Positions 27,528-37,131 are shown, counted from the first letter of the stretch. The stretch is 64,000 nucleotides of DNA from Vagococcus humatus (GCF_003950325.1 NZ_PXZH01000001.1:806001-870000), one strand, 5' to 3'. Notes: a model not told the origin generated them from the sequence alone. A program made the numbers and translations.

Positions 27528-28543
27528 TGTTCTTTTTTATATAAATAAGCACAATGATACATTAATTCCCATAAATCTGCCCAGTCATTAGGATTTTTTT
27601 GAGTTAACTCATGTAGCTTGTTCAACCGGTAACTGATACTATTTCGGTGAACATGTAAATCAGCCGCTGTTTGCTTCATATTTCCATTATTTTTAACAAA
27701 TTGAATGAGTGTCGTCATTAACTCTTTTTCTTGTTTTAAAGGTAACAGCAACTCTTCCTTGACCTCAATAGGAAAATCAAACCAATGACCAATAAAACAC
27801 TCACTTGTACAATAAACTTGATTGGCTTGTTTATTTAAAAACAGAATAGCCAAATAATTATTTTTTAATTCACTAATCAGCTTCGCTAAATGACTGTTAG
27901 GAGTAGTGACAATGATTAAGTCCTCTCCTTTTAGTTCATTTACCTTCTCAAGATTAAATATTTCCTCACGTAAAAAACCTAAATAGTAATGATTTTCTTC
28001 AAAAATCTGCTCTTTTGGTACTAATTGAGACATTGTTGTCAACGAACCTGTCAAAATTCCCACATAACTTGCCCCTAATTTTAAATGATAATGAAGAAAT
28101 GCCTCATTTCTAAACTCTTCTTCATAAGGAACAGGTTGTTCTTTTAATTTTCTCATAAAATTTTCTTTATCTAGTCGACGTTTTTCCTGCTCTTTATAAA
28201 TATCTAACTCTTCTATAAATAATAAGACAATCGTTCGAACCAATTTAGTAAAGGGTCTTACCTCATCTGGATCTCCTGTAATACCGACTACCCCTATAAT
28301 TTCATTGTGGTAAACAATCGGTTCATGAATCCCTTTTTTCTCTAAGGTGCTATCTTGAAACACTTCAATTTTTCGTTTTTCTTTAATGGTTCGCTTAGCT
28401 CCACTGTGAATATGGCCAATTCGCCGACTATCCCCACTACCAATAATTTTTCCTTGGTGATCCATGATATTGATATTATAGGGAATATCTCCCATTAGTT
28501 TTGTCACAATCAAACTAGCTTGTTCATGGGTCAATGTCATCAT
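27524..28543 (-). CDS. cdaR: CdaR-type sugar-diacid / glycerate regulator
   Basis: A 339-residue regulator. The N-terminal diacid-recognition domain (about 1-130) contains YNINIMDHQGKIIGSGD and VGITGDPDEVRPFTKLV, typical of CdaR; the C-terminal PucR-type helix-turn-helix has NNGNMKQTAADLHVHRNSIS and YRLNKLHELT near 280-320. CdaR activates garate/glycerate utilisation genes in E. coli; here it lies downstream of a glycerate kinase and a GntP-type permease, so the same role is likely. ATG at 28543 is chosen, with AAGGAG 10 bases before it; an upstream TTG at 28552 fits less well. Confidence 0.85.
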   Translation of the reverse strand: MMTLTHEQASLIVTKLMGDIPYNINIMDHQGKIIGSGDSRRIGHIHSGAKRTIKEKRKIEVFQDSTLEKKGIHEPIVYHNEIIGVVGITGDPDEVRPFTKLVRTIVLLFIEELDIYKEQEKRRLDKENFMRKLKEQPVPYEEEFRNEAFLHYHLKLGASYVGILTGSLTTMSQLVPKEQIFEENHYYLGFLREEIFNLEKVNELKGEDLIIVTTPNSHLAKLISELKNNYLAILFLNKQANQVYCTSECFIGHWFDFPIEVKEELLLPLKQEKELMTTLIQFVKNNGNMKQTAADLHVHRNSISYRLNKLHELTQKNPNDWADLWELMYHCAYLYKKEH

Positions 28544-28575
28544 TGTTAACAAACTCCTTCAATTAACATTCAACA

Positions 28576-28611
28576 AACAAGGGTTTGAAAATGAACTTTT
28601 CAAACCCTTGT
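28576..28611 (-). terminator. Terminator-like hairpin between glycerate kinase and cdaR
   Basis: CAAGGGTTTGAAAA pairs with TTTTCAAACCCTTG around a 5-base loop. The T run on the minus strand is short and interrupted (TTTGTTG), so it may act as an attenuator. Confidence 0.7.
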
Positions 28612-28661
28612 CTGTATTCGTATGACTATATTAACACACTCTTAGAAAACCTGATATCTTT

Positions 28662-29801
28662 TTAGTTTACTTGTAACATTCTCGCAATATTTTCACAGGT
28701 TCTCTCTAAATTACTAGAACCTTTTAGTAAAGCCGCTTCTAAGTTTTCAGCTGCTGATAAAATACCAAAAATAGCAGTAATGCCTTCTTCATATAAAACA
28801 TCCACATCTTGACCAATATAACCTGCACAAGCAAACACAGGTTTTTGATACTGCTGAGCAATTTTGGCTACACCGTAAGGAGTTTTTCCAAACTTAGTTT
28901 GAAAATCCATCCCACCTTCACCTGTTAACACATAATCAGCTTCAGAAATGTACTTAGCTAACTGGACTTGTTCCGTTACAATATCAATACCAGATTTTAA
29001 CTTAGCAGAGGTAAATGCTAACAATCCAGCACCTAAGCCTCCTGCTGCCCCTGCACCAGCTTCATTGATAACTGAAACACCTAATTCTTTTTCAATTAAA
29101 GTGCCGTAGTGACTTAAAGAATCCTCTAAAACCGAAATCATCTCAGCACTTCCACCTTTTTGTGGACCAAAAACATGAGAAGCACCTTTTTCCCCGATTA
29201 GTGGATTATTTACATCACACGCTACAATTATTTCTACTTCTTTTAAACGAGGATCTAATTGAGTGACATCTATGTGAGCCAACTGTTTCAAGTAACCTCC
29301 TCCTAAAGGAAGTTCTTGGCCTGTCTGATCGAAAAAACGCACACCTAAAGCTGAAGCCATACCTGCACCACCATCGTTGGTTGCACTTCCACCAATGCCA
29401 ATAATTATTTTATCAACTTGCTGGTCTAAAGCGGCTTGAATCAACTCACCTGTTCCGTAAGTAGAAGTCACTAAAGGATTTCTCCGATTAGGCGAAAGTA
29501 GTTCTAAACCATTTGCTTTAGCCATCTCAATCACTGCTGTTTTCTTGTCTCCTAATAATCCATAATAAGCTCTCACTTTTTCAGTTGGAATAGGACCTGC
29601 CACATCAACAAATAGACGTTGACCCTTAGTAGCATCAACTAATGCATCCACAGTCCCTTCCCCGCCATCAGCCATAGGAATAGAAATGATTTTAGCCTCT
29701 TTAAAAACTCGGCGTATTCCTTTTTCCATAGCTTCGCAAGCTTCTTTAGCTGTCATACTTTCTTTAAAGGAGTCAGGCGCTAACACAAACACTTTACTCA
29801 T
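28662..29801 (-). CDS. glxK: Glycerate kinase (GarK/GlxK family)
   Basis: A 379-residue kinase that phosphorylates glycerate with ATP (2-phosphoglycerate in the GarK class), feeding lower glycolysis. Family hallmarks are the N-terminal LAPDSFKESMTAKEACEAM, PMADGGEGTVDALVDA, the glycine-rich GIGGSATNDGGAGMASALG and GAGAAGGLGAGLLAF. It lies between a GntP-type permease and a CdaR-type regulator, forming a glycerate utilisation set. Ribosome-binding site AGGTGGG precedes the ATG. Confidence 0.94.
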   Translation of the reverse strand: MSKVFVLAPDSFKESMTAKEACEAMEKGIRRVFKEAKIISIPMADGGEGTVDALVDATKGQRLFVDVAGPIPTEKVRAYYGLLGDKKTAVIEMAKANGLELLSPNRRNPLVTSTYGTGELIQAALDQQVDKIIIGIGGSATNDGGAGMASALGVRFFDQTGQELPLGGGYLKQLAHIDVTQLDPRLKEVEIIVACDVNNPLIGEKGASHVFGPQKGGSAEMISVLEDSLSHYGTLIEKELGVSVINEAGAGAAGGLGAGLLAFTSAKLKSGIDIVTEQVQLAKYISEADYVLTGEGGMDFQTKFGKTPYGVAKIAQQYQKPVFACAGYIGQDVDVLYEEGITAIFGILSAAENLEAALLKGSSNLERTCENIARMLQVN

Positions 29802-29840
29802 AATTAAATCCCACCTATCTTGTCTTAATAAAGTGATACT

Positions 29841-31133
29841 TTATTTTAAGATAAATCCATATAAAATGGTAGCAACAGCTGTCATCGTAAATCCAATACA
29901 CACTTCATAAGGAACAACTTTCAAACGATCTTTAATGCTCATATGCATACTATTAGCACTGATATGGAAATAGTTTCCTTGTGGTACACTATCAATGACG
30001 ACAGCCCCTGTATGCACCATAACTGCTGCACTTAATGCGCTTGTTCCTGTGGCTAAAATGGACTCTCCAAAAGAACCTGTTGCTAAAATAACAGCAGTAG
30101 ACGTAGATCCAACAGCTAATCCCATTAAAATACCTGAAATAGGTGCTAAGAATGTTCCTGAGATACCTACTGCATCAATAAGAGAAACGACTTGTTGAGA
30201 TAAATCTGAATGAGCGATTAAACCTGCAACAGCTCCTGCACCAATTAAAATTAATACAGTATCCGTTACACGTTTCAACCCTTCAGATGCATATAATGCC
30301 ACATGCTCTTTTTTACCCATTGCAATCGTTCCAATCACTGATGCAAAAGGTAAGATATACATCGCATCCACTTTTAAGTCAGCCAATACTTGAATATGTA
30401 ACAATGTTCCTATTGGATTAATTAATAATAAGATAATAGATAAAACAGGGGCAACTAAAGCTTTATGAAGAGGCACTAAATCTCCAACTTCTTTTTCTTC
30501 AATGTCACTATCTTTCACTTTATCCCCTTTGTTTTTAATCAAGTTAGCTACTAATACTGTTGTAATAAGTCCAAAAACAGCTGGAATAAATCCTGCTAAC
30601 ATGACTTGACTTAAATTTAAATCAAAGCCATTACTAGCTGCAATTGTGTTAGGGTTAGGTGAAATAATGTTACCTGCTTTTCCCCCACCAGATAAAGCAG
30701 TCATTAAGGCTAATTTGCTGATATTGGTTTGTTTCCCAACTGATAAAGCAATCGGAGCTACAATTAAAACCGCGACAGGAATAAAAACTCCAACTGCTGT
30801 AATCACCATAGTTGATAAAGCTAAAGATAAAATAGCTTTTTTCTCTCCTAATTTGGAAACAATTCCGTGAGCAATAGACTCAGCTGCTCCTGATTCCATC
30901 ATAACACCAGCCAACATACCTGCTGCCAATACTCTAATGGCTGTTCCAATAATACTTTGTGTTCCGTTAACTAGCACATCCACTGTCGCTTCTAGTGACG
31001 CGCCTCCCACTAAACACCCAACAATTGCTCCTAAAAATAGTGAGTAAACTGGGTTAAATTTTTTCAAAATAAGAATAATCGCTAAAACAAGACCGATAAT
31101 AGCTGCAAACCATGGAATAGTTAATCCTTCCAT
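29841..31133 (-). CDS. GntP-family permease, probably glycerate/gluconate-type
   Basis: A 430-residue polytopic membrane protein with about 12 hydrophobic segments, similar in layout to GntP/gluconate:H+ symporters. Typical stretches include GGGKAGNIISPNPNTIAASNGF near 160-180 and GSTSTAVILATGSFGES near 355. Neighbouring glycerate kinase and CdaR suggest glycerate as substrate. AGGAG lies before the ATG. A palindrome upstream (31214-31227) may be an operator. Confidence 0.85.
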   Translation of the reverse strand: MEGLTIPWFAAIIGLVLAIILILKKFNPVYSLFLGAIVGCLVGGASLEATVDVLVNGTQSIIGTAIRVLAAGMLAGVMMESGAAESIAHGIVSKLGEKKAILSLALSTMVITAVGVFIPVAVLIVAPIALSVGKQTNISKLALMTALSGGGKAGNIISPNPNTIAASNGFDLNLSQVMLAGFIPAVFGLITTVLVANLIKNKGDKVKDSDIEEKEVGDLVPLHKALVAPVLSIILLLINPIGTLLHIQVLADLKVDAMYILPFASVIGTIAMGKKEHVALYASEGLKRVTDTVLILIGAGAVAGLIAHSDLSQQVVSLIDAVGISGTFLAPISGILMGLAVGSTSTAVILATGSFGESILATGTSALSAAVMVHTGAVVIDSVPQGNYFHISANSMHMSIKDRLKVVPYEVCIGFTMTAVATILYGFILK

Positions 31134-31213
31134 TCTTTCTCCTCCTTTTTCATTTCTTGTCTATTATAGATAGACAAGTCTTCCTTGACTATTAGCAGAA
31201 AGACGTTTTTTTT

Positions 31214-31227
31214 TGTGCAAATGCACA
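31214..31227. promoter_or_regulatory. Palindrome upstream of the glycerate operon (candidate operator)
   Basis: TGTGCAAATGCACA is a perfect inverted repeat about 80 bases before the permease start. It could bind the CdaR-type regulator; no known CdaR site is matched. Confidence 0.35.
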
Positions 31228-31251
31228 TTTAGCTTTTTAAACTTAACGTAA

Positions 31252-31287
31252 AAAAACAATTCGTTAATCACTTAACGAATTGTTTTT
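31252..31287 (-). terminator. Terminator after the DEAD-box helicase gene
   Basis: AAAACAATTCGTTAA pairs with TTAACGAATTGTTTT around TCAC, with T/A runs on both sides. It lies at the stop codon of the helicase gene and before the glycerate operon promoter region. Confidence 0.85.
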
Positions 31288-32628
31288 TTATTTCTTTTTA
31301 TTCTTTTTAATAGCCCGTGCCTGCGCCCGACGTTCTACTTTACGTTTTTGCTTTTCTCGTTCTTCAATAGCCCAATTAATCTTCTTTTTATACCCTGGTT
31401 TAATTTTTTTCTTTTTCTTTTTAACTAAACCAATCGTATGAGGATCTAGCTCTTTTGCCCGTTTTTCCCGTTTAGTTCGGCGATTTCGGTCATAAGTATC
31501 TACAATTTCCCCTTGTTTAATTTCTTTTGGTTTAAATTGAATGCCTAGTTTCTCTAAACTTTGAACAGCAGTTTCATCATGAGGTTCATATAAAGTAATA
31601 GCTGTACCAGGTAATCCTTTTCGGCCAGTCCGACCTACTCGGTGAATAAAGAAATCTAAATCTCTTGGAATTTCCGCATTAATTACATGAGAAACCCCTT
31701 CAATATCAATCCCTCTAGCCGCTAAATCAGTAGCTACTACAAATTGATACTCTAAATTTTGAACTTGTTTCATGACTCTTTTGCGTTCACGCGGAGTAAT
31801 ATCTCCATGAATTTTAGCCACTTTCAGCCCTTGTGATTTTAAATAGTCACTAATTTCGTCTACTCGTTTTTTAGTGTTAGCAAACACAATGGCCATATAA
31901 GGATTTCCCACTGTTAATAATTGATAAATCAGCTGATTAGTATCTTTTCCTTTTGTGGAAATTAACCAGTTGTCAATCGTATCTGAAATAACTGATTTAG
32001 ATTCAATCACTTCAATCACTGGATTAGCCATATATTTTTTTAAAAATGGACGAAGTTTCTCTGGTATCGTTGCAGAGAATACTAACATTTGTAGTTTTTC
32101 TGGTAATCGACTAGCAATTTGATCTACATCTGCTAAAAATCCCATATCTAATGTCATATCTGCTTCATCAATCACTAAAGTCTTAGCTGTATAAATTTTT
32201 AAGGCTTGTTCATTAATCATATCTAAAATTCTACCTGGAGTTCCAATCACTATCTTAGGTTGTTCATGAGATAGTTTAGCCAGTTGACGCGCTTTGTCAG
32301 TGCCACCTACAAAATTAACAATTCGAATTGGTTCTTCTGAATAAGAAGCAAGCTCCACTGCTGCTTCATAAATTTGAGTAGCTAGCTCACGACTTGGTGC
32401 AGTAATAACCACTTGAACGGAATCACTTTGCATATCAAGTTGATTCATAAGGGGTAATAAAAAGGTATGTGTTTTTCCTGATCCAGTTTGAGATTGTCCA
32501 ACCACACTCTTTCCCTTTTGAATAATAGGAATCAATCGCTCTTGGACAGTAGTTGGTTGTTCAAATCCCTTTTCTTTTAAAGCCTGTTGTAAAAATGGAC
32601 GGAAACCAAACGTTTGAAATGAACCCAT
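31288..32628 (-). CDS. cshB: DEAD-box ATP-dependent RNA helicase, CshB type
   Basis: A 446-residue RNA helicase. Q motif F-(x)-P-TTVQERLIP near 25-35, motif I SQTGSGKT near 45, Ia TAPSRELATQI, II DEAD in VIDEADMTLD, III SAT, and VI HRVGRTGRKG are all intact. The C-terminus after about 375 is strongly basic (KKKKKKIKPGYKKK, then KKNKKK at the end), which suits RNA binding and matches CshB of Bacillus (cold-shock and mRNA turnover roles). AGAGGTG precedes the ATG. CshA and other paralogues are longer or have different tails, so CshB is preferred. Confidence 0.9.
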   Translation of the reverse strand: MGSFQTFGFRPFLQQALKEKGFEQPTTVQERLIPIIQKGKSVVGQSQTGSGKTHTFLLPLMNQLDMQSDSVQVVITAPSRELATQIYEAAVELASYSEEPIRIVNFVGGTDKARQLAKLSHEQPKIVIGTPGRILDMINEQALKIYTAKTLVIDEADMTLDMGFLADVDQIASRLPEKLQMLVFSATIPEKLRPFLKKYMANPVIEVIESKSVISDTIDNWLISTKGKDTNQLIYQLLTVGNPYMAIVFANTKKRVDEISDYLKSQGLKVAKIHGDITPRERKRVMKQVQNLEYQFVVATDLAARGIDIEGVSHVINAEIPRDLDFFIHRVGRTGRKGLPGTAITLYEPHDETAVQSLEKLGIQFKPKEIKQGEIVDTYDRNRRTKREKRAKELDPHTIGLVKKKKKKIKPGYKKKINWAIEEREKQKRKVERRAQARAIKKNKKK

Positions 32629-32735
32629 CCTTTCACCTCTTTCTTTATAAATAAAAAATCTTTATGCATTATAACACAGTTTTAAATGTTTAGGGGAATA
32701 ACTTCCGATTTATTTAAACTAGCAATAGATATTCG

Positions 32736-32763
32736 TTGCAATAATCAAAAAAATAAGTATGAT
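32736..32763 (+). promoter_or_regulatory. Promoter of the alpha/beta hydrolase gene
   Basis: TTGCAA, 16 bases, TATGAT, then AAAGGAGGG before the ATG at 32787. Confidence 0.6.
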
Positions 32764-32786
32764 AAGGAACATAAAGGAGGGAACTC

Positions 32787-33548
32787 ATGATGAAAATCAG
32801 TGTTTTTGAAAGACAAATTGGTCAGATTCCTATTTTAGAAGTAGTGTTAGATTCTGAACGCTATACCCCTTTACCATTAATTATCTTTTATCATGGTTGG
32901 CAAACTTCTAAAGAACTAGTGTTAACACAAGCTCGGAAACTAGCCCAGCATCGTATACGAGTTATACTCCCAGATGCTATGTTTCACGGAGAACGAAAAA
33001 TGCCTGTTTCTACTATTCCTTCTGCTACTTTTTGGACTAGCATCCAATTTAATTTCATTGAATTTGATAGTTTAATTGACTATTATCATAAAAAAAGATT
33101 AATCGCCGATAATTTGATTGGAGTAGGTGGCTATTCTATGGGAGGAATTACTGCAAGTGGTTTATTAGTAGAACATCCAGAAATTACAGCAGCGGCTTGT
33201 ATCATGGGAACTCCTGCTCCTGTGGCATATAGCCAACTTATTTTTAAATCTGCTAATAAACACGGAAGGCCTATTCCTTCAGATTTAAAACAAACATTAA
33301 CTTGGCTTGAGCACTTTGATTTATCTTTACATCCTGATCGATTAAATCAACGTCCTTTTTTACTATGGCACGGAACAGAAGACTACAAAATTCCCTATCA
33401 AGACGTTCAAGAATTTTATCTAAAAGTTCAAAAGAAACTAATTGGTAGTCAAACTCATTTGCTAACTGGACAAGATAAAGGCCATTTAGTAACTCCAGAA
33501 ACTATGGATACCATCACAGATTTTTTTACCACCTCACTGTTAACATAA
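32787..33548 (+). CDS. Alpha/beta-fold hydrolase (YitV-like)
   Basis: A 253-residue serine hydrolase of the prolyl-oligopeptidase/dienelactone-hydrolase type. FYHGWQTSKE near 33 is the oxyanion region, GGYSMGG near 115 the nucleophile elbow, WHGTEDYKIPYQ near 192 carries the acid, and DKGHLV near 231 the histidine. The triad is thus complete. The substrate is not known; Bacillus YitV is the closest family I recall. It stands alone with its own promoter and a good ribosome-binding site. Confidence 0.82.
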   Translation: MMKISVFERQIGQIPILEVVLDSERYTPLPLIIFYHGWQTSKELVLTQARKLAQHRIRVILPDAMFHGERKMPVSTIPSATFWTSIQFNFIEFDSLIDYYHKKRLIADNLIGVGGYSMGGITASGLLVEHPEITAAACIMGTPAPVAYSQLIFKSANKHGRPIPSDLKQTLTWLEHFDLSLHPDRLNQRPFLLWHGTEDYKIPYQDVQEFYLKVQKKLIGSQTHLLTGQDKGHLVTPETMDTITDFFTTSLLT

Positions 33549-34031
33549 TAATTATTTGTCATTTAATTCAAAAAGTTTATTTAATATATACTTTTATTGA
33601 AAAATATGGAGTGTTTTTATAATTTTGGTTATCTTATTATAAAATTCTAGTAAATCAACTGATTATTTCATTCATTTATCTTTTAAAAAAACATAAATGA
33701 ACAAATATAAACAGATTCATATATATAATTTATATGTTTTTTTATTTTTATTATTTTTTTATGACGATAATCTATTTAAAAACAATGAAAGCGTGAAATG
33801 TTTGCGAATACCACACATATTTAAATTTATTATTAGTTTTTTATTTCTTTTATTTTTTCAAAAATACACTATTTTATATAACTTATCTCATTTTTGATTA
33901 AAAGCTAAATTATTTTTATTTTTTTTGATTTTTTAGTTGAAATTTCTTTCTATTTATCGTAAGATATGTTCAATAACATTTGGTCTGAAAAACAGACTTA
34001 TTTAAAAAAGTGAGAATTGAAGGTGTTTTTT
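33549..34031. other. Very AT-rich intergenic stretch
   Basis: About 480 bases with long T and A runs. A 66-codon open frame at 33697-33897 is composed almost wholly of F, L, I, Y, N and K, has no ribosome-binding site and is best seen as chance. No RNA gene or hairpin of note is visible. Confidence 0.5.
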
Positions 34032-34238
34032 ATGCAAGCAGAAAAAATCGCAATCGGTAATTCCTATCAATGTAAAAGCCCAATACTTGACAATAGCATT
34101 ATTGGCATCGTGGAAAAAAAATACGATTTAACCGCCTTAATCGTTGTAGCAGATTCTAAGGTTCAAAAAGATGCCCGGCTAATCGAATTAAATCACAGAC
34201 TTATTGTGCCTTTTGAAGCTATTTCAGAAGTATCTTAA
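34032..34238 (+). CDS. DUF2187-like small protein
   Basis: 68 residues with a single small beta-rich domain: AIGNSYQCKSPILDNSIIGI, VEKKYDLTALIVVADSK and LNHRLIVPFEAIS. This follows the KOW/SH3-like pattern of DUF2187 proteins. The ATG at 34032 is used because GAAGGTG lies 7 bases before it; an upstream TTG at 34017 would overlap the site. Function is unknown. It ends at a terminator shared with the K+ transporter gene. Confidence 0.7.
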   Translation: MQAEKIAIGNSYQCKSPILDNSIIGIVEKKYDLTALIVVADSKVQKDARLIELNHRLIVPFEAISEVS

Positions 34239-34249
34239 TCTTATATACA

Positions 34250-34290
34250 AAAAATATCCCTCAAGTCTTTAAACTTGAGGGATATTTTTA
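34250..34290. terminator. Bidirectional terminator
   Basis: AAAAATATCCCTCAAGT pairs with ACTTGAGGGATATTTTT around 6 bases, with T/A runs on both sides. It serves the DUF2187 and K+ transporter genes. Confidence 0.88.
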
Positions 34291-35649
34291 TCCAATCATA
34301 ATATGTTCTTCTGGGAAACGAATCAAGGATTCTTTAGCCCGCTGTTTTTTAGCAATAGATAATAAGAAAGTATAAACACCTACTCGACCAATAAACATTA
34401 ACAACATAATAACAATTTTACCTAATAAAGTTAGATGAGGAGTTAAGCCTAATGTTACTCCTACAGTACCAAAAGCTGAAAATACTTCAAAAGCAATGTA
34501 TTCAATCCCGTAACCTGTTGGGATGGTTTCGGTAATAGTCAAAATTTCAATGGCAAAAATTGCCATAAATGTACACAAAAAGAAAAGTGCAAAAGCACGT
34601 AACACGATTTGCCGACTAATAGTCCGTTCATGAAACACAGTAGCTTCTTTCCCTTGAATAGTGGACCAAGCATGTAAAATCAAAACTCCAAGTGTTGAAG
34701 TTTTCAATCCTCCAGCAGTAGAACCTGAGTTTCCCCCTATAAACATCAAGCCCATCGTAATTAAAAGAGAAGCTTGTGATAGTTCCGTATAAGGAATACT
34801 ATTAAAACCTGCAGTTCTAGGAGTGACAGCTAAAAAGAAAGTATTCACCACTCGTTGAAAAGGCGTTAAGCTATCTTTATAGGCAGATAAGTTTCCTTCT
34901 AGTAACAGAAACACAGCAAAACCGCCAACTAATAAAGATAATGTCACAATTAAAGATAAACGAGTATGTAACATCAATCTACGATCATAAAACCATTGAA
35001 ATAAATCTCGCCAAACTACAAAACCAATCCCTCCAGAAATGATTAATAAACTAATCACCATTAAGACATAAGGTTGGGTTTGGAATCCTTCTAAACTATT
35101 ACCAAATAAATCAAAACCAGCATTACAAAAAGCAGATACTGCATGAAAAATACTATAAAATAAGCCTTTTTGTAAGCCGAATTTTGGATAAAAGGCTTTA
35201 AATAGTAAAATAGCCCCTATCAGTTGAACTGTAAAAGAAAATTTTACCACGTATAACCCTAATTTTAACACTCCTCCTTGATTACCTAAGTTAAGAGAGT
35301 CTTTTAAAATTAAACGAGTGTGTAAATTAATTTTTTTTCTAGTCACCATGGCTAATATCAAGGTCATTAACATAAAACTCATGCCCCCAATTTCAATTAG
35401 ACACATCATGACAATCTTACCAAACAAACTCCAATGAGCCGCAGTGTTTACTGTGGTCAACCCCGTTACACATACACAGGAAGTTGCTACAAATAGAGCA
35501 TCTAATCCACTAGATTTTCCACTAACGGTAGCAATTGGTAGTGATAATAAACAAGTTCCAATTAAAACCACTAGCAAAAAACTCATCGTAATGAGTTGAA
35601 CTGTACTAAAACGAACATGTAAAGGTTGTTTATTCGTTACTTTTTTCAT
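34288..35649 (-). CDS. ktrB: Ktr/Trk-type K+ (or Na+) transporter, membrane subunit
   Basis: A 453-residue polytopic membrane protein of the TrkH/KtrB/NtpJ superfamily. Four MPM repeats have selectivity-filter-like glycine segments: SCVCVTGLTTV near 58-68, AVSAFCNAGFD near 167-177, GGNSGSTAGGLKTS near 305-318, and FSAFGTVGVTLGL near 395. It needs a cytoplasmic KtrA/TrkA RCK subunit, which is not in this window. KtrB and KtrD cannot be told apart, nor can Na+ versus K+ dependence. GAGGAG precedes the ATG. Confidence 0.88.
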   Translation of the reverse strand: MKKVTNKQPLHVRFSTVQLITMSFLLVVLIGTCLLSLPIATVSGKSSGLDALFVATSCVCVTGLTTVNTAAHWSLFGKIVMMCLIEIGGMSFMLMTLILAMVTRKKINLHTRLILKDSLNLGNQGGVLKLGLYVVKFSFTVQLIGAILLFKAFYPKFGLQKGLFYSIFHAVSAFCNAGFDLFGNSLEGFQTQPYVLMVISLLIISGGIGFVVWRDLFQWFYDRRLMLHTRLSLIVTLSLLVGGFAVFLLLEGNLSAYKDSLTPFQRVVNTFFLAVTPRTAGFNSIPYTELSQASLLITMGLMFIGGNSGSTAGGLKTSTLGVLILHAWSTIQGKEATVFHERTISRQIVLRAFALFFLCTFMAIFAIEILTITETIPTGYGIEYIAFEVFSAFGTVGVTLGLTPHLTLLGKIVIMLLMFIGRVGVYTFLLSIAKKQRAKESLIRFPEEHIMIG

Positions 35650-35751
35650 TTTTCTCCTCGAATCTTACACAAAATTTATAACAAAAGATATTGTATCATA
35701 TTTATTATAATAAACCAGTCTCTCGTTAAAATTAATGAAATAACCTAGTTA

Positions 35752-35760
35752 TGCTATACT
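35752..35760 (+). promoter_or_regulatory. Extended -10 promoter of the SDR-like gene
   Basis: TGCTATACT matches TGnTATAAT at all but one position. A weak TTAATG lies 17 bases upstream. Confidence 0.5.
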
Positions 35761-35785
35761 ATAGGTAACAAGAAAGGGTGATTTT

Positions 35786-36442
35786 ATGGGTAGTCTATTA
35801 ATTTTTGGAGGCAGTGGTTTTTTGGGCCAACAAATTATTCAAGAAGGCATCAAACAAGGCCATCACTTTATTAGTGTCTCTCGCTCTGGTAACCAACATG
35901 TCGCATCTCAATTAAAATTCCACCCACAAGTAAGTTGGGTGGAAGAAGATATTTTACTTCATAATCAGTGGGAGCAATACTTGCCACATATTCATGGAGT
36001 GATTAATTTAATTGGTTTATTAAAGGAAAACCCCAATAAACACAGGACCTATGAAACCTATATCACACATCCTAACCATATCATTGTCCAGGCTCTCAAA
36101 AATTATCCTAACATTCCTTATGTCTTTTTATCAGCTTATGGAACAGGCCCATTTATTTCCCAACGATATTTATTAAACAAACGACATGCGGAATTAGAAA
36201 TCAAAAAAGAATTAAACCATTACACGATTTTAAGACCTGGAATGGTAACAGGCAGACAACGTCCTAGTTCCATTTTTTTAGGCAGTTTAATCAAAGTATT
36301 GGCTTTTATCCCTACTAAAAACAATCGGTTTAGAGAAGTGTATCCGACTTCCATCCATAAAGTTACCACCCTTTGTTTAGAGTACGTTCAAAAAACTGGT
36401 CACTATACTCTTAACTTAATTCCCAAAAACTATCAAAATTAA
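35786..36442 (+). CDS. Atypical SDR / NAD(P)-binding protein (NDUFA9/YtfG-like)
   Basis: 218 residues. The N-terminal nucleotide-binding motif LLIFGGSGFLGQQIIQEG (GGxGFxG) is that of atypical or extended SDRs. FLSAYGTG and NKRHAELEIKKELNHYTILRPGMVTG (quoted in parts: RHAELEIKKELNHYTILRPG) resemble NmrA/NDUFA9-type proteins, in which the YxxxK motif is changed. It is somewhat shorter than most. It may bind NAD(P)H or act in redox sensing, but no substrate can be named. AAAGGGTGAT precedes the ATG. Confidence 0.75.
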   Translation: MGSLLIFGGSGFLGQQIIQEGIKQGHHFISVSRSGNQHVASQLKFHPQVSWVEEDILLHNQWEQYLPHIHGVINLIGLLKENPNKHRTYETYITHPNHIIVQALKNYPNIPYVFLSAYGTGPFISQRYLLNKRHAELEIKKELNHYTILRPGMVTGRQRPSSIFLGSLIKVLAFIPTKNNRFREVYPTSIHKVTTLCLEYVQKTGHYTLNLIPKNYQN

Positions 36443-36456
36443 GCGAGTAGACTAGC

Positions 36457-37131
36457 CTAACTGTTTTCTTCAGTATATTTACCTAGATGTACTTCTTGCT
36501 CATCAATCAAATCCAGACTCCATTGATTAAAGAGAATCCGTAGCTCTTTGCGAGCGTAAGGGTACTCTTTTTTTTGTAAAAAAGATAACACTTTAGGGAT
36601 TTGTTTTTCAAACGTTGCAATTCTTTTTCTACCAGATGTTTCCTCATCTATTAATTGACTCTCAATAATTGTTTTAAACATCTCTGTCAATAATTCTCGG
36701 TAATACTGATTGTCTTGTTGACTGATCAATTCATGAATTAACTGATTAGCTAGTTGTTGCTTTTCTCCTAAATCTTGAGAAATGGTCATAGCTTTATTTA
36801 ACTTCCACAGTTGTGTTAAGGGAAGTTCTTTAAACTTTGTTTCCAGTTGAAAAATATATTGAATAACCAATAATTCTAAAACCTGAATTTGGTTGACTAT
36901 TTCTTTTTTAGTTAACATTCTTGGCTTTACAAACGTTCCTTTATAAGGAATGATTTCTACCAAGCCTTCTTCTTTTAACCGTTTTAAAGCACTTCGAACA
37001 GGAGAACGACTAACAGATAGTTCTTGAGCAATCTCTGTTTCAATAATGTTAGAATAGGCGACAAATAAACCATCTTCAATTCGACCCTTGATATATTTAT
37101 ACACTTTCTCTTCCATTTTTTTTTGTCTCAA
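36457..37131 (-). CDS. GntR-family transcriptional regulator
   Basis: A 224-residue regulator with an N-terminal GntR winged helix (about 1-75, with IAQELSVSRSPVRSALKRLKEEGLVEIIPYKGTFV, quoted in part SVSRSPVRSALKRLKEEG) and a C-terminal helical FadR-type (FCD-like) ligand-binding domain. I take the TTG at 37131 as start because AAGGAG lies 8 bases before it; the first ATG, five codons later, is too far from that site. It is downstream of purB but separated by a terminator. Targets are unknown. Confidence 0.85.
   Translation of the reverse strand: MRQKKMEEKVYKYIKGRIEDGLFVAYSNIIETEIAQELSVSRSPVRSALKRLKEEGLVEIIPYKGTFVKPRMLTKKEIVNQIQVLELLVIQYIFQLETKFKELPLTQLWKLNKAMTISQDLGEKQQLANQLIHELISQQDNQYYRELLTEMFKTIIESQLIDEETSGRKRIATFEKQIPKVLSFLQKKEYPYARKELRILFNQWSLDLIDEQEVHLGKYTEENS

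Noticed and set aside
33697-33897. 66-codon open frame in an AT-rich gap
   Set aside because: Composition reflects T/A runs only; no ribosome-binding site.
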